NCBI GenBank assembly: GCA_022316685.1
Contig: JAKJHU010000054.1
Coordinates: forward strand, 744,001-808,000
Direction of reading: 5' to 3'
Length of the DNA: 64,000 nucleotides
Source of the DNA: Progne subis subis
Lineage: Eukaryota > Chordata > Aves > Passeriformes > Hirundinidae
The notes beneath the pieces are model-generated. The model had not been told where the DNA came from and made no database searches. It was given only the letters and a program-made list of their open reading frames with translations. The translations under genes were made by a program, and so were the position numbers. Numbering within the stretch: position 1 is the first letter of the stretch; each line of letters opens with the position of its first letter. Of the stretch, positions 35,353 to 47,155 are shown in pieces.

Positions 35353-38300
35353 TCAGAGCTCGGGTTTGCTCCGGCTTTTCCAGGCTGGGACAGGCGGGAT
35401 GTCGGCAGCGCAGCGGAAGCTGAGGTTGTCAGAGGCAGAGTCTGGTGTGTTCCCCATCCTCAGAGGGAAAAGGGAGACCCCAAATTAGGGATCCTTCCTA
35501 GTTAACACATATCCCTAACATGTTACAACCCTCACAACCCTAATGTGACCTGCTAGAATAGCCCAGAAACATCTTCCCCTGAGTAACTTAGAGAAAAGGA
35601 TTTAATTATTAATGCCTGCTGGAAAACACATGATTTGAGAAGCATTTAGGAATGGGTTTATAGCAGGGGTGTGTTTAGCTGTATTTGTAGTGTGCTCTGC
35701 CAACTGCTTCTCCAAAAAAAATAGTGTAGGAACAAAAAAACATCTTTTAAAATAAAACCAACCCAGAGAAAAATCCTTGTGCAGCAGCATCTGGGCTTTG
35801 GTCAGACCTACCTGGTGGTGACTCGAGCTCTGTGGTTTGCAGAGCCATCTGCAGTGTCAATCCACGAGGCCCCTCTCAGCACCTGCATGTTCTGAGCCCT
35901 GGATGCCCTTCCTGGAGCCAGGAATTCCGATGCTGTCCATTCCCAGGTGTTTCCCAGCAGGTCATAGAGCCCTGAGATGGTTTTGTGTCAGAATTAGGAG
36001 AGCAGGTGTGCAAGGGCTGCAGATTTGGTGTATGGGAGGGGGAACAACATTGAAAATATCGTTCAAGAGTGTGGTTCGATGCTGAGGCTGAAGAAATTCC
36101 TCACTGTATTTCAAACTTCAATGTGTCATCATTTCCCATGTGCATGAGGACATGGCAGCCAAACAAGATCCTTAGAATTTTTGTTACATCCCACTGTTAA
36201 TTAAAATGAGGTGGTTTGGTGCCTGAAGTGCAGCAGGTGCATCTCAGCCAAGTCCAACACCAACCACCGATGCTTTTCCTAGGCTCACTTACTCTACCCC
36301 AGATCCCACCCACCTGAAACTCTGCCCAGCTCCAGAATTTGATAATTAACATTAATTTAGGAAGCAGATGCCATCCCCAAAGCAGGCTGAGGGTGCTCTG
36401 TACCGTAGCTGTTCTGGACAGGGAAGGCTGTCACCGGGGAGACGCCGTGGTAGCCGTCCTCAGCCGTGTCCCCCCGAGGGAAGTCACCCTGGGGGAACAG
36501 AGACCACTCCCAGCAAAGAGCCACCCCAGAAACAACCAACCCAAACCCTGCTCCTCACAGGGCTGTGCCACACGTCAGGTAGGAAAATAACTCTCTGGTG
36601 TGAATTTATGCTGGTCAAGAGAGATCACCCGGCTGAAGTTGTCACAAGTTCCTTCGTCAAACATGAATTTTTAGAAGCAGTAAAATCCTGGTTTCCTAGG
36701 GAAGATGGGCTGAGCCTGCTCCCTCTGAGGGTATTTTTAGAAACCCCCAGGAACTCAGTTTCAGTGCCCACAGTGTTTCCCAGGACACCCTCACTCAGTG
36801 GCTGAGTGAAACCCCACCCTGAGGAGAGCCCAGGGTCCGTGGGATGATTTTTAGGATCTTACCTGCCACAGGTTTGTACGGTTTGGCTGGAACTTGTTTC
36901 CCCAGGGATACATCCTTTCTGCCAGGGAGGAAAAGACACTTGTTAGCACTGGGTCACTCCAACCAGGCTTTTAGAAATGTCCTTTTCTGCTCAGCTTAGG
37001 ATACTGAGGTTTTATTAATTTATTTTATTAATTATTAATATTATTACACTCTCAGGCCAAAAGAGGTGGTTCAAACCCCCTCAGATTAACATGTGGAGGG
37101 AGGTTTGGATCTGGTGGAACTAACAGCACTCCATGCCTGGTTTGGGAAAAGCTCAGAGCTTGTGCTACATACGCTCCAGTCCTCCCCTGGCAGCAAATTC
37201 CCACTCCTCCTCCGACGGGAGCCGCTTCCCTTTCCAGGCACAGAAGGCCTGAGCATCGTTCCAGCTCACGTGCAGCACTGGGTAATCCAGCCTGTCCTTT
37301 ATGCTGGAGCCAGGGCCTGAGGGCTGGGAGGGATTTAAACAGATTCGAATTAATTTTATACAGTTTTCATTACAAAGGGAATAAGGGGTGGAAGAGAGGA
37401 AAGGGATGGAAAATGTTTTTTCACCTGTTTTTGGTCGGTAAGGTTCAGCACACACAACACACGAGCTCCCAGCACGGGGAGGAATCACCACACCAGGGTT
37501 TTATTACACCAGGATTTTACTCACCTGTCTCCAAAATGCCTTCTCGATGGGCAGCCACCACGGGGCTGACTGGGGAAAGAAATGACACCAGATTAAAGGT
37601 GAACTGGTGACACCTGGACCGGTGGCACCGTCCCACAGCAGGGTGTGTTAGTCTGGGAAATGCTGCAGTTTGAGCTGGGTTATCACAGACATTTGGATGC
37701 TGCTTTCCCACAGAGCAGAGGCATCTGCTTTTAAAAGTGAAAATAGATCAACAGGCTCATGCTGTTCAGTTTTTCTGCTTTAAGGTTGGATTATTGAAGG
37801 ACTTTGAAACACATTTTACTTCCTCCCAGCTCCCTGGAGTCCAGACTGACAGCTCACAGAGCATGGAAACAGAGGAGCACATGAATCAACCCCAGCTCAG
37901 TCCTGCTGTGGTTCAAAAGCAAAACAACCCCAGACTAAAGAAAAACCTCTGGGAACAGCCAGGCTCTGCAAAGAGGCAGCTGCTCTCTGAAAAGCAACAC
38001 CAAACTCATCATAGGATTCAGATTTACCTCCAGTTTCTGGGTGACTTTTTTTTTCAGCTCTTCAGATACGAAATCCTCAAAGACAAAGCTCCAGCCAAAT
38101 GCTTCTGCTTCTGTTTTGTATTTCTTTTCTCTAACAAACTCCCTGGCATAAATACAACATGCTCTGGGTAAGAGTTCTTCAAGCTCTGCCTCACAAAACT
38201 GCTCATGCAACGAGTTCAGAGCAAGGCAAAAGGTACAAAACTTACAGAACCCCCAGCTCCAGATGGTTTGATTTAGATTTAACAGTCCACTGTGCACCTT

Positions 38301-39237
38301 TGCATGAATTTGGTATTTTTTATGGTACCCATGCAGGTAAACTCAGCCTGCACTCAGGTTTCCATAATTACAGAGAGAAAAAAAATCCCTTAAAAGCCAA
38401 TAAAACCTGTGGCTGCTGTTAGTGGAAGAGCAGAAGAAGAGAGAAAGAAAAGTGGAAGAAGAGAGGGAAAGAATAGGGAGAGGAAAGGGAAAGGAGGAGG
38501 AGAAGAAAAACAGGCGAAGAAGAAAGCAGGAGAAGAAGAGGAAGAGAAAAGAGAAGGAAGAAGAGGAGAAGAGGATGAGATGAAAAAGAGAAGAAGAAAA
38601 AGAAAAGAAAGAAGGGGAAAGGCCATAAAAGAATATTTGCAAGCTCCACTGCCAAGATAGTTCAGCTTGCACCTGTGGGAGGGAATTACTATTGCCAGAC
38701 ACATTTTGTTCCCCCAATGAGCACCCAAGCATTGGCTTTCAGACCCCAGGTACCAGTCCCAGAACAGCCCCACCACAGCTGCCCGTGCCCCGTCCCCAGC
38801 GCCACCTGAGGGCTCACCTGAAGTCCCTGTTTGTCACCGGGTGCTTGTCGAGAGCGAACGGCTTCACTGTCACCTCCCTGGCGGGCTCCTCCTCGCCCCT
38901 CCTCTGCTGCGATCCCATCCGGAAGGTTCCTCCGGGCAGCTGCGCCATGCTGCCATCCTCTCCGAGCGCTGGAAAGGGAGAAATTCCGTCCAAGATTCAC
39001 TTTTAAACACGAGCGAGGCGCAGCCACTGACGGGATGTGCCTGCGTGTGCTGCAAGGGGTGACAGCGATTGGCGCCCGTGCAGCTCAAAGCATTTAAAGT
39101 CCCTTTTGCGGCAAGGGAGCGAGCCCTGCCTGGGGGATCAGCGGGAGGCTCCGTGGAGGGGATTTTTTGGGGCTCTCACCGCGCTGAGCCCCCAGCACCG
39201 CGCAGCACAGCAGGAGCAGCCCCGCCGCCGTTCCCAT
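35353..39237 (-). CDS. SUMF2: sulfatase-modifying factor 2 (formylglycine-generating-enzyme paralogue)
   Basis: ER-lumen paralogue of SUMF1 that binds sulfatases and SUMF1 but lacks formylglycine-generating activity in mammals. Nine exons, 5' to 3': 39237-39180, 38968-38818, 38142-38028, 37569-37525, 37323-37173, 36918-36863, 36488-36404, 35971-35812 and 35458-35353. Borders are GT/AG and the phases join to 308 aa (human 301). The N-terminus [18 protein letters not shown] is a signal peptide. Family blocks follow: [84 protein letters not shown] and [10 protein letters not shown]. The usual GNVWEW reads GNTWEW. The C-terminus is KPEL, resembling KDEL-type ER retention; human ends PGEL. The ATG was chosen for the signal peptide. 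Confidence 0.97.
38422..38628. repeat. ~200-nt polypurine tract in SUMF2 intron 2
   Basis: Almost pure G/A on the plus strand (AAGAAG, GGGAAAG and GAGGAAG words), hence pyrimidine-only in the SUMF2 transcript. It lies between SUMF2 exons 2 and 3. Lys/Glu-rich and Ser/Phe/Leu-rich open frames across it are low-complexity artefacts. Confidence 0.95.
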
Positions 39238-39430
39238 GCCGGAGGAACCGCGGGCCCCACCCGGAGGCGCTGCGGGCTCGGGAAGCGCTTCCGGGGCAGC
39301 CGCGCTGCGGGGAAGGGGATTTCTGCGGGGAAGGGGATTTCTGCGGGGAAGGGGATTGCTGCCACTCCCCGGCTGCACACGGAGGTAGAGCTGCCGGGCA
39401 CGGGGGCCGCCGGCAACCCTTCCCCACATG
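39238..39430 (-). promoter_or_regulatory. SUMF2: SUMF2 CpG promoter
   Basis: A GC-rich stretch immediately upstream of the SUMF2 ATG with no TATA box. It contains an 18-bp triplicated motif. CCT6A lies upstream on the same strand, with its poly(A) signal only 0.7 kb away. Confidence 0.5.
39305..39358. repeat. 18-bp x 3 tandem repeat in SUMF2 promoter
   Basis: Units of CTGCGGGGAAGGGGATTT at 39305, 39323 and 39341; the third ends in G. Each contains GGGGATTTCT or a near match, one base from a kappaB consensus. About 70-120 bases upstream of the ATG. Confidence 0.9.
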
Positions 39431-39936
39431 GGAGGGGTTTTGGGGTGTTTGAGGGGTTTTTAAAAGGTGTCGTTTCTGCTCGTTCAGCATCACACGTGAC
39501 AGAGGAAGGAGATTCCTCCGCTGGGATTAGGGAAAATCATTGCAAAGGGCAGGAGTCTGTTCCCCTGCCACAACCCCACTGAAAGCTCTGCCTATGCCTG
39601 CTCTGACATAAATTCTTTAATGCAGCAGAACCAGCCATAAAAACCCACCCCCTAAGACAGCTCCTTACCCCTCCCCTTCAAACCATTCTGCACTCAGTGA
39701 GCTCGTTTTCATTCACAAGCAAATATACAAAACTATTAAGTGATTGCCTAAATCCAGCTTTTCCTTATTTTTAATTTACTGAACAAATTCCAGGCCTGAT
39801 CCCACCCCTGTTGCCAGAGCATTCCTGAGCAGTAAGTTCACAGAACTCCCAAGAGCAGGACTGAGGAATAGAGGCCCCCACTGCAGAATGTTCTGGAGGG
39901 TTAAAGAACAGACACCCAAAGCACAGAACAGAAGAG

Positions 39937-39942
39937 TTTATT
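39937..39942 (-). terminator. CCT6A: CCT6A poly(A) signal AATAAA
   Basis: Minus-strand AATAAA about 230 bases past the CCT6A stop; the sequence beyond contains GTGCTTTGGGTGTCTGTTC, a GU-rich element. Confidence 0.85.
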
Positions 39943-40168
39943 GGGTAAAAATGGAAAGCAACCGCAGCCACACAGTTCAGTGAAATCAAAAATAAATAAC
40001 TCCTTTTTAGAGCCAAATCTTTGATAAGTTGCTGAGATTTTGAGTGGCTGTGTTACCAAAGGGGCTGCCCCTGAGGCTGAGTGACTCCTGCTGCTGGACA
40101 CCCACCACAGCCAAGGACAGGCCCTGGGGTGGATTCCTTGGAGAAATTCCACAGGGAGCAGCCCCAGC

Positions 40169-43100
40169 TCAGCCTTTCAGGGAGGACATCCCAGCTCTCA
40201 TGATTTCATCCACCAGGAGAATGTTGCTGGCAATCACCGTGCTGGAAACAGGAAAGAAATATTGTTACAATCGCCAAACTCAGCTTCATTTTTTGTTTCA
40301 AGACATCTTTCTGAAAGTGGGATCCTCGGTTTTACACCACTTAAACGCACAGAGAATAATGTTAGAAGTGAAATTCAGCCTTACCATGAATGAAGCAGCT
40401 GCTTTTTGACGTTGTAATTGTCCCAGATTCCAGCTGCTGCAGCCACCATTGGCTCCCCTGCAAGAGAAGTGAGCAGCCTTTAAACAACCGGTTCACACAG
40501 AGACTTTCTGCTGGCTGACATCTGCTATCACTCACTGTATGCAGCAGTGGTACTGCGTGCTCTGTCCTCTAAAAACCTCAACTCAGAGCACACTCAACTA
40601 CAGCAGCCTGACTGCCAAGGCTTCTGTGCAGCTTTTCATCAGTAATGGAACTTTCTGCATTCAGAGCACTTTGCCCTCCAGAGCTGAGCCAGGTTCTGAC
40701 TGCAGCATCACGCTGTGGCTGAGGGAGTCCTTACCAGTGCTGAGATCCACCCCAGTGAGCTGCCCCGACTCCATGTGCTCTGCCTGCACCTTCACCAGCG
40801 TCTCCTGGGGATCATAGCCCGAGTTCTGAGCAAGCACCTGGCACAGGACAGAGGGATTGGCTTCGTTTTGCTGATTACAGAGCCCTCCAACAGAAAAAGC
40901 ACTGAGCCTGCGAGTGCTTCAAAGCTATCAATTCCACCCAGGAATGCTTTTTACCTTAGGAATGATAAGCAGAGCATCAGCAAAAGCCTGAACTCCGAGC
41001 TGGGCTCTTCCTTTCACGTTGGGTTTGTGTTTCACAAGAGCATTGGCTACTGCCACCTCCAGTGCCCCTGCTCCTGGCACCACACATCCTGCACGGCAAA
41101 AGCACTTGCTTCAGTTTAAACAGCTCATTTTTAGTGCAGTTTGATCTCTTCCCTCCACATCCTGCACCTGAACAGCTGAGTACTTACACAGGTATCAACC
41201 ACAGAACTATGAAACCACCTCACACTGGGCTTGGATTGGAGCAGGAACCAAGGGAGCTGATAATAATCCCCTAATTTGGGGATGTGCTTTTACAGGTCCT
41301 TATCATGATTAACAGGCAGGGGACTCACCATCCTCAATGGCATTCTTCACAGCCCGCAGCCCATCCCGCACCGCGTCCTTGATCTGGGTGAGCGTGTGCT
41401 TGTTGGGGCCCCTGATGAGCAGGGTCACCGAGCGCGGGTTCTCACACTTCTCAATGAAGGTGTACTTCTCCTCTCCCTGTGGAAAACACGCTCAGGTTTG
41501 CCTGGCAGACACTTAGTGCAGCAACGTGGACACAAATTAATAAACTGGATGCTTTCAGGCTGGGTTCTGCACTGACAGCACTTGGAGAAGTGATGAGAGG
41601 CAGTACAACTTTAATTTCCGTTTTCTCAGTCTATGACAGGCAGATGTTCACATCCCAGTGGATTTTAAGTATTTTATTTCACAACTCCAGCTGTACTCTT
41701 CAAACAAACACTTGGTCACTCACCAGGGTGTACTCATAGACCAGCCCTGCGTGTCCCAGGCAGTCAGGAGTGAGATCCTCCACAGAATTCATGGCAGTGC
41801 CACCACAGGCCAGGGTCAGTCTGACAGAGAACAGGCACAGCTCAGCTTTATAGTCAGTAAAACCCAAAGTCTCTGACAATAAGTGCAGTATTTCAGCATG
41901 GGCTGTATTCCAGCCTGGGCTGGGAACAGTTTGGTTCTGTCCATGGAAGAGGTCTTTAAAAAAACTAACTTGTATAATCAAGGCTCTTCTGTAAGTGTCT
42001 GCATTTAAAGCATCCTGTGAGCTCAAGCTGCCCTTTCTCCAGTTTGTCCAAACTGCCCTGAGTTACACCAGAAGAGCTGCACAGATTGAAGTGGAATTTT
42101 TAGTCAAGTCTTCGAAGATGGATTTAAGGCAGACTTGACTCACTGTCTCAGTTTGGAAGAGCAGGTTATTCATCCTCCCCTCTCCCCAAAACTGACCTTT
42201 CCATGTTCCTCCTTTTAGCTCTCCTCAAAGCAACTATTCCTGCTTTGGCAAGGGCATCCAAGGAAAACGGGTCAATTCCCTGGAAACAGAAAGTGACCAT
42301 CAGCACAAGGACAAAGCTAAAAACACTTCTCTCACTCTTTTGGCACTAATAAGTTCTTCCTCAAGGCTCGATGAAGAGCTCAAGCATGAACTGTACATTA
42401 TATTCAGAAGCATCACCCAAAATTTAGCTAACTCTGGCTCAGTAACTGCACCAGGTGAGTCACACAAGGAAGCCAGCATTTCAAGTAATTCTTAGTTATT
42501 CTCTTCATCTCACCTTCTGGTTGATCACAACAAATCCTTTGTCTGAGTCTCCACAGACTTTTCTTTTCAACTCTATGATTTTGTTGACTCTGTCTTCAAT
42601 GAACTTCCTTTCTGCTTTCACCAACTTCTCCCTCTCCTCAGCGCTTTTGTAGAAGAATCCAGAGCTCACCTCTCTGCAGGGGAAAAAAAAAAAAACCCAC
42701 AAAAAAGTACTGAGAAAACTTCCTCTCTGCTGTAGCAATGAACTTGAGCATAAGGAATGAGCCTTTCTGTAACATTCTAAAGAAATCAACCCAAACCAAA
42801 CCAGTCCCCCCAGCCCACACTGCTGCTCCTGCTCTCTAGTTCAGAGCTTCTCCACTTCAAAAGATAAGGCAGGCACTTGGAGCTGAGAGAACTCTGAAGT
42901 GCATTAATGTGTTTGCCCAAGAAAGGGACGACTTTCAACCTTTCTGTGATCACACAGCGAAATAAAAACCACTGTGAAGCTCTGCCTCTCACAGAGATTT
43001 TTTCACCCACCACCTTTCCCAAAGGGCCGCAGAAGGGGCATCACCTTTCACCTTCACAGTCTTGGTTGGTATTTAAGCACACTTTTGTTTAAAGTCCTTA

Positions 43101-45825
43101 GGACGTGAGCATTTGCTGTGTACTCACGTTTTCTCATACTCCAGAGACACGTTGCAGGTAAGAATAAAAGCATCCTCCACTCTTTTCTTCATGTCAGGGT
43201 GGCGAACTCCGTGATCCAGAACCAGCCCCCTGATCAGCCTGTGAAATTAAAAACCATTCTGGGTGTCACTGGCACAAACAGAGGATTTCATAGAGTGCAG
43301 AGAATGGAACTGGTCCAGCCCAAACCGCCTGGGCACTCCTGTTGGCAAGGAACAAGGATGATGTGCTCCCCTTCCAAGGGCATGCCCATTCCACAAAAAA
43401 AGCACACCAGGCACAGTGGAAAAAAAGGAATTTGCTCTGGCATGGTGTCTGACTGCATCAGCTACTGAGGAAAGCTAGAGCAGAATTCATCCATGCACTG
43501 AGGGAAACAGAAATCCTATGGAATATCCAATCCACAACACAGTTTCCATTTATCAAATGCTGCTTTGTATTTAACAGAAGCCAACCTAAAGCATCATCAA
43601 GTCACAGGCACAAAGAAAAAAAGAGTATTTATCCAACATTATTAAGCCAGTGTTGCTCTTTAGTATTCAGTAATTTCATCCAGGAATCAAGTTCAGTGAC
43701 TGAGAAACCTCTGCTGAGATATCTGTGGCTGAAATCTGTATTTCAACTCTTCAGTGGTAGCTTTAGGACACCCTAAAGAGAAAACAAAATCCCCCAGACT
43801 CCTCAAAGCACAAGGATCCTCCTGACTTACGTTGTGTCTGTTTCTGATTTGTGCTTCATCTCCATGATTTCCACCATGTACAGGTCAATGGGCTCACCTG
43901 GTTTTCTGACTGTCAGGACAGAATCTACCACAGCCTGCAACACAGGGGAAGGAAACATCCCAAAATGACCACGGGTGTTCCACAAAGTGCGAGTTCACAT
44001 CTTTCACACTTCAAATTATAATCCCAGCACTTCCAAAGCTGGATCCCTTCACACCGAGAGGCAGAGGACACTCACCTCTGTCAGGATGTCAGCGAGCTCA
44101 GTGTGGACTTTAGTCCGCAGGGATGTCCTGGCAACATCGATGAGGGTCTCCCTGTCCATCTCCTTGGACACTTTGACCTGCTCCAAAACCTCAAGTGCTT
44201 TTTCCTTGGCAATCTCAAATCCTTCTGCTACTATTCTAGGATGCAAACCCTAAGGCAAGGGAAGAGAAATCATTGTACACTGGAAGACAGAACGATCCTT
44301 GTTCCACAAAAAGAACCTGTGGTTTCAACGTTCCATGGAACGCCAAAACACAGGGAATATTCCACACAGGGAATATTCCACACAGACCAGGTGTTCTGTC
44401 CTTCTGAATACATATAAAAGGAATGCAAATCCTTCCAATGCAGAGGAAAAGTACAGATTAATTTAGCACAGAACTGAAACCAAGGGAACTACAAAGCACA
44501 CTTGGGTGTTCGCTGTGCAATATCCATGCTCGCCTGCCCTCAGGGAGATGCTCCTTTTTAACGCTCCAGAAGTATTTTGACTCAGACAAAACAAAGTAAC
44601 AGCACGTATCACACAAAACCTTAAAACTTAGAGTATCCACAATAAGTGGGTTTTATTTTGAACAAGGTTCAAGTCCTCTCCTCTAGCTTTCCCCCTTTTA
44701 CAACTTCCCATTTAAAGAAGAACAATGTATTTATGTTCCACTCCTATTAAACATTTAACAAAAAAAAAACCAAACCCAAAACCCCCCTAAACACTGAGGG
44801 GTCTCAGTGAGGGTTTTAACTTGCCCACCTACAAATGAAATACTGCATACACACCTCAGAAATATAAAGATCTGCTTGCTTTAGGAGCTCTCCAATGATG
44901 AGGACATTCGAGGTGGTGCCGTCTCCAGTGATGTCATCTTGTGCTGTTGCTACTTTTGCTATCAAGGAGGCTGTGGGGTGTTGGATTTGCTAGAAAAAAA
45001 AAACAAGCTGAGCAGTTAACTTTCACTGCAGTGGTACAGCAAACAAAAATCTGAGATCAGCTAAGAAAGAACTGAAGGTGATGTTCTAATGGTTCACCCT
45101 TATTGGTTTGCTACTCCTTTGGCTGGTTATTTTACTCATTCTTATGGTGCCGTTTATAGTTTTAACAATTTTTTTTACATTATTGCCTTAATCTGCACTT
45201 ACTTCTTTACCCTCCTCCCAAGGGACATTTTGCTTTCAGTGGATAAGGGTGGGTGGGGCAGCGGGGGACCGATTCCCCCTCACTCAAAGGCGCTCATCCC
45301 TCCCTAAACCCCCCTGCGAGGACCGGCCCTAGCTCACCATTTCCTGCAGCAGCACGTTGCCATCTTTGGTCAGCTTGATGTCTCCGGACCCCGACACGAG
45401 CCTGCGGGCGGCACGGGGCGGGTGAGCAGCGCCCCGGCCCCAGCACACGTGTGAGGCCGCGGGCCCGCCCCGCTCCTTCCCCATCCATTCATCCATCCGC
45501 CCATCCCCGGACCCAAAACACGTGCGGGGCCGCGGGCCCGCACTACTCCCTCCATCCCTCAGCCACTCACTCCTCCCGCCTTTGTTCCCCTCCGCACACC
45601 CCGGCCTCCCGCCGCTTCCCCTCACGCCTCCCCTCAGGCCGCGCTCCCCCCCCAACCCCACCCGCGGCGAGAGGCGCGGGCGCTCCCTCACATCTTCATG
45701 GTGCCCTTGGGCCCCAGGTTGGTCCTCAGCACGTCCTGCAGCCCGCGGGCCGCGCTGATGTTGACGGCCAGCGCGGCCTGGGCGCGGGCCACCTCGGCCT
45801 TGGGGTTGAGCGCCTTCACCGCCAT
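40169..45825 (-). CDS. CCT6A: T-complex protein 1 subunit zeta (chaperonin CCT6A)
   Basis: ATP-driven cytosolic chaperonin subunit, one of eight in the TRiC ring that folds actin and tubulin. Fourteen exons, 5' to 3': 45825-45692, 45401-45338, 44989-44855, 44249-44076, 43934-43831, 43238-43128, 42673-42514, 42279-42197, 41820-41724, 41476-41329, 41088-40955, 40837-40735, 40457-40385 and 40241-40169. Every phase joins, giving 530 aa (human 531). Motifs: [54 protein letters not shown] (ATPase), [26 protein letters not shown] and the end [14 protein letters not shown]. The start [11 protein letters not shown] aligns with human MAAVKTLNPKAE, one residue shorter. No odd residues were noticed. The promoter has CCAAT boxes and a heat-shock element. 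Confidence 0.98.
42013..42145 (-). ncRNA. candidate H/ACA-like intronic snoRNA in CCT6A intron 8
   Basis: On the sense (minus) strand, two hairpins lie in tandem. The 5' one has perfect 10-base arms (AGTCAAGTCT / AGACTTGACT, plus-strand 42131-42140 and 42102-42111) with a 19-base loop. The 3' one has CAGTTT/AAACTG arms on a 4-base loop (42040-42055) inside an outer AGCTC/GAGCT pairing. ACA (42018-42016) follows, with three bases after it, as at an H/ACA 3' end. Total size is ~130 nt. The human CCT6A locus hosts SNORA15. Against this: I find no clean ANANNA H box between the hairpins, and I could not compare with SNORA15. Confidence 0.3.
44351..44386. repeat. 18-bp direct repeat
   Basis: Two adjacent copies of an 18-base unit (CACAGGGAATATTCCACA-like) in CCT6A intron 3. 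Each contains the palindrome GGAATATTCC. Confidence 0.8.
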
Positions 45826-46110
45826 GACTGCGCTCCACTCTGAGCCGCGCCGGGCGGGGCACCGCGGCCCCGCCTCCCGCCCGCCCCTTCTAGAACACTC
45901 CGGGCTCGCCCATTGGCCCCCCGGCGCGATGCGGCATTTCTATTGGTTATAGTGGCCGTCGCTCATTTCGGGTGCTCCCGCGGCTGAGGCGCCTCGGCTT
46001 TTCATTGGTTCATTAGCGCGCTGGCCGCGTTCCCATTGGCTGTGGTGCCGGTCGCTCCATCCGGTCCCGCCCCCGCCCCGCCGCTGAGGCGCGGGCGCGG
46101 CACCGCCCTC
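45826..46110 (-). promoter_or_regulatory. CCT6A: CCT6A CpG promoter with heat-shock element and four CCAAT boxes
   Basis: A perfect TTCTAGAA heat-shock dimer lies at 45888-45895, about 65 bases upstream of the ATG. Four ATTGG motifs (CCAAT in gene orientation) lie at 45912, 45942, 46004 and 46035, spaced 30, 62 and 31 bases. The block is CpG-rich and TATA-less. Chaperonin genes are known HSF targets, so heat or proteotoxic induction is plausible. Confidence 0.65.
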
Positions 46111-46974
46111 AGACCGGGCCGTGAGGGGAGCGCGGGGCGTCTGTGGGGGTCTCTGAACGGGCTGGGATGGTCGGTGCTTAATCCGCCCTCTTATGTCACG
46201 GAGACCCCAAGCACCTCCGCAGAACCTTGAGAATAAAAAATTAAACCCGGCGAATTCACATTAGGCCGATAGAAGTAATAGTTAAGTGGACTGGATTAAT
46301 AACCAACGGTTCTTTGTTAAATTCGGGGTTGAGGTCAAGTCAGAACTAGTCTCCTTATAACACACAAGCTGATGTGTGGGGCACGGGGGCCTCCATAGCC
46401 CACAGTGCACGCCCTTTACCCGAGGCTTTCCTGGACTGCATCCCTCCCAGGGCTTCTAAGGATGAGGATGGTCTCTCCCAAGGCAGCACAGAGGTTTCCG
46501 TGCAGAATAAAGCCGAAAATATTGTTGTCAAGACAACCTTGATGGGTGCTGAAATGTTTGTCCTATGTGTCCTGTTAGGGCTCACTCCTGGAGACACTGA
46601 AATACTTGTGTCTTTGGACTCGAAAGGGAGGGACGAGTGAGTTTCCCCAGAGAGGAGCTTGAGCAGAAGCTCCTGGCATGGTCCCTCACATCCCTGCGGG
46701 CACTGATTGCGCCAGGTTTGAGTCCCAAATCGCTCTGTCTGGGCTTGTACCCTCAAACACCCACTGGAGCACACGGCAACACCAGGTGTGACACAACCTC
46801 CTCCTGTTTCAAGCGTTGCATGAGGCAGGTGCCCAGCCCCAGAACGATCCCCAGGCAGTTCCCGGCGTTCTGCAGCCCAGCTGCTCCAGAGGGTGCTGAC
46901 CACAGGGACAACTGGCCCTGAGGCCAGGATTTTGTCAGTATTTGGTACAGGGAAGGCAGAGACCCTTCCCCAGC
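46111..46974. other. intergenic DNA upstream of CCT6A
   Basis: No exon with splice support and no recognised protein motif on either strand. Short open frames here have no family signature. Confidence 0.6.
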
Positions 46975-47155
46975 ACTTGCCCACCAGGCACAAAGATGCC
47001 CAGAGAAGCTGGAAGTGTCCAAGGTCAGGTTGGACAGGGCTTGGAGCAGCCTGGGATAGTGGAAAGTGTTCCTGCCCATGGCACGAGGGCCGAAACAAGA
47101 TGCTCTTTAAGTTCCTTCCCAACAAAACCTACGAATTCTATGAAATCTCTCCCCC
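46975..47155 (+). mobile_element. CR1 LINE 3' fragment
   Basis: Carries CTGGAAGTGTCCAAGGTCAG, GGACAGGGCTTGGAGCAGCC and GTTCCTGCCCATGGCACGAG, then TTCCTTCCCAACAAAACC and ATTCTATGA, the CR1 3' end. Confidence 0.85.

Noticed and set aside
38343..38776. Phe/Ser/Leu-rich minus-strand frames and Lys/Glu-rich plus-strand frame
   Set aside because: Produced by the polypurine/polypyrimidine tract in a SUMF2 intron.
43276..43330. Weak resemblance to a reversed CR1 3' end in CCT6A intron 5
   Set aside because: Only about 40 bases with loose similarity; too short to call by eye.
43600..43680. TGATGATG as a box C of a C/D snoRNA in CCT6A intron 5
   Set aside because: No suitable CTGA box D or terminal stem at the right distance.
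46355..47125. Minus-strand 256-aa open frame upstream of CCT6A
   Set aside because: Overlaps the antisense strand of a CR1 fragment, has no domain motif and no splice or promoter context.
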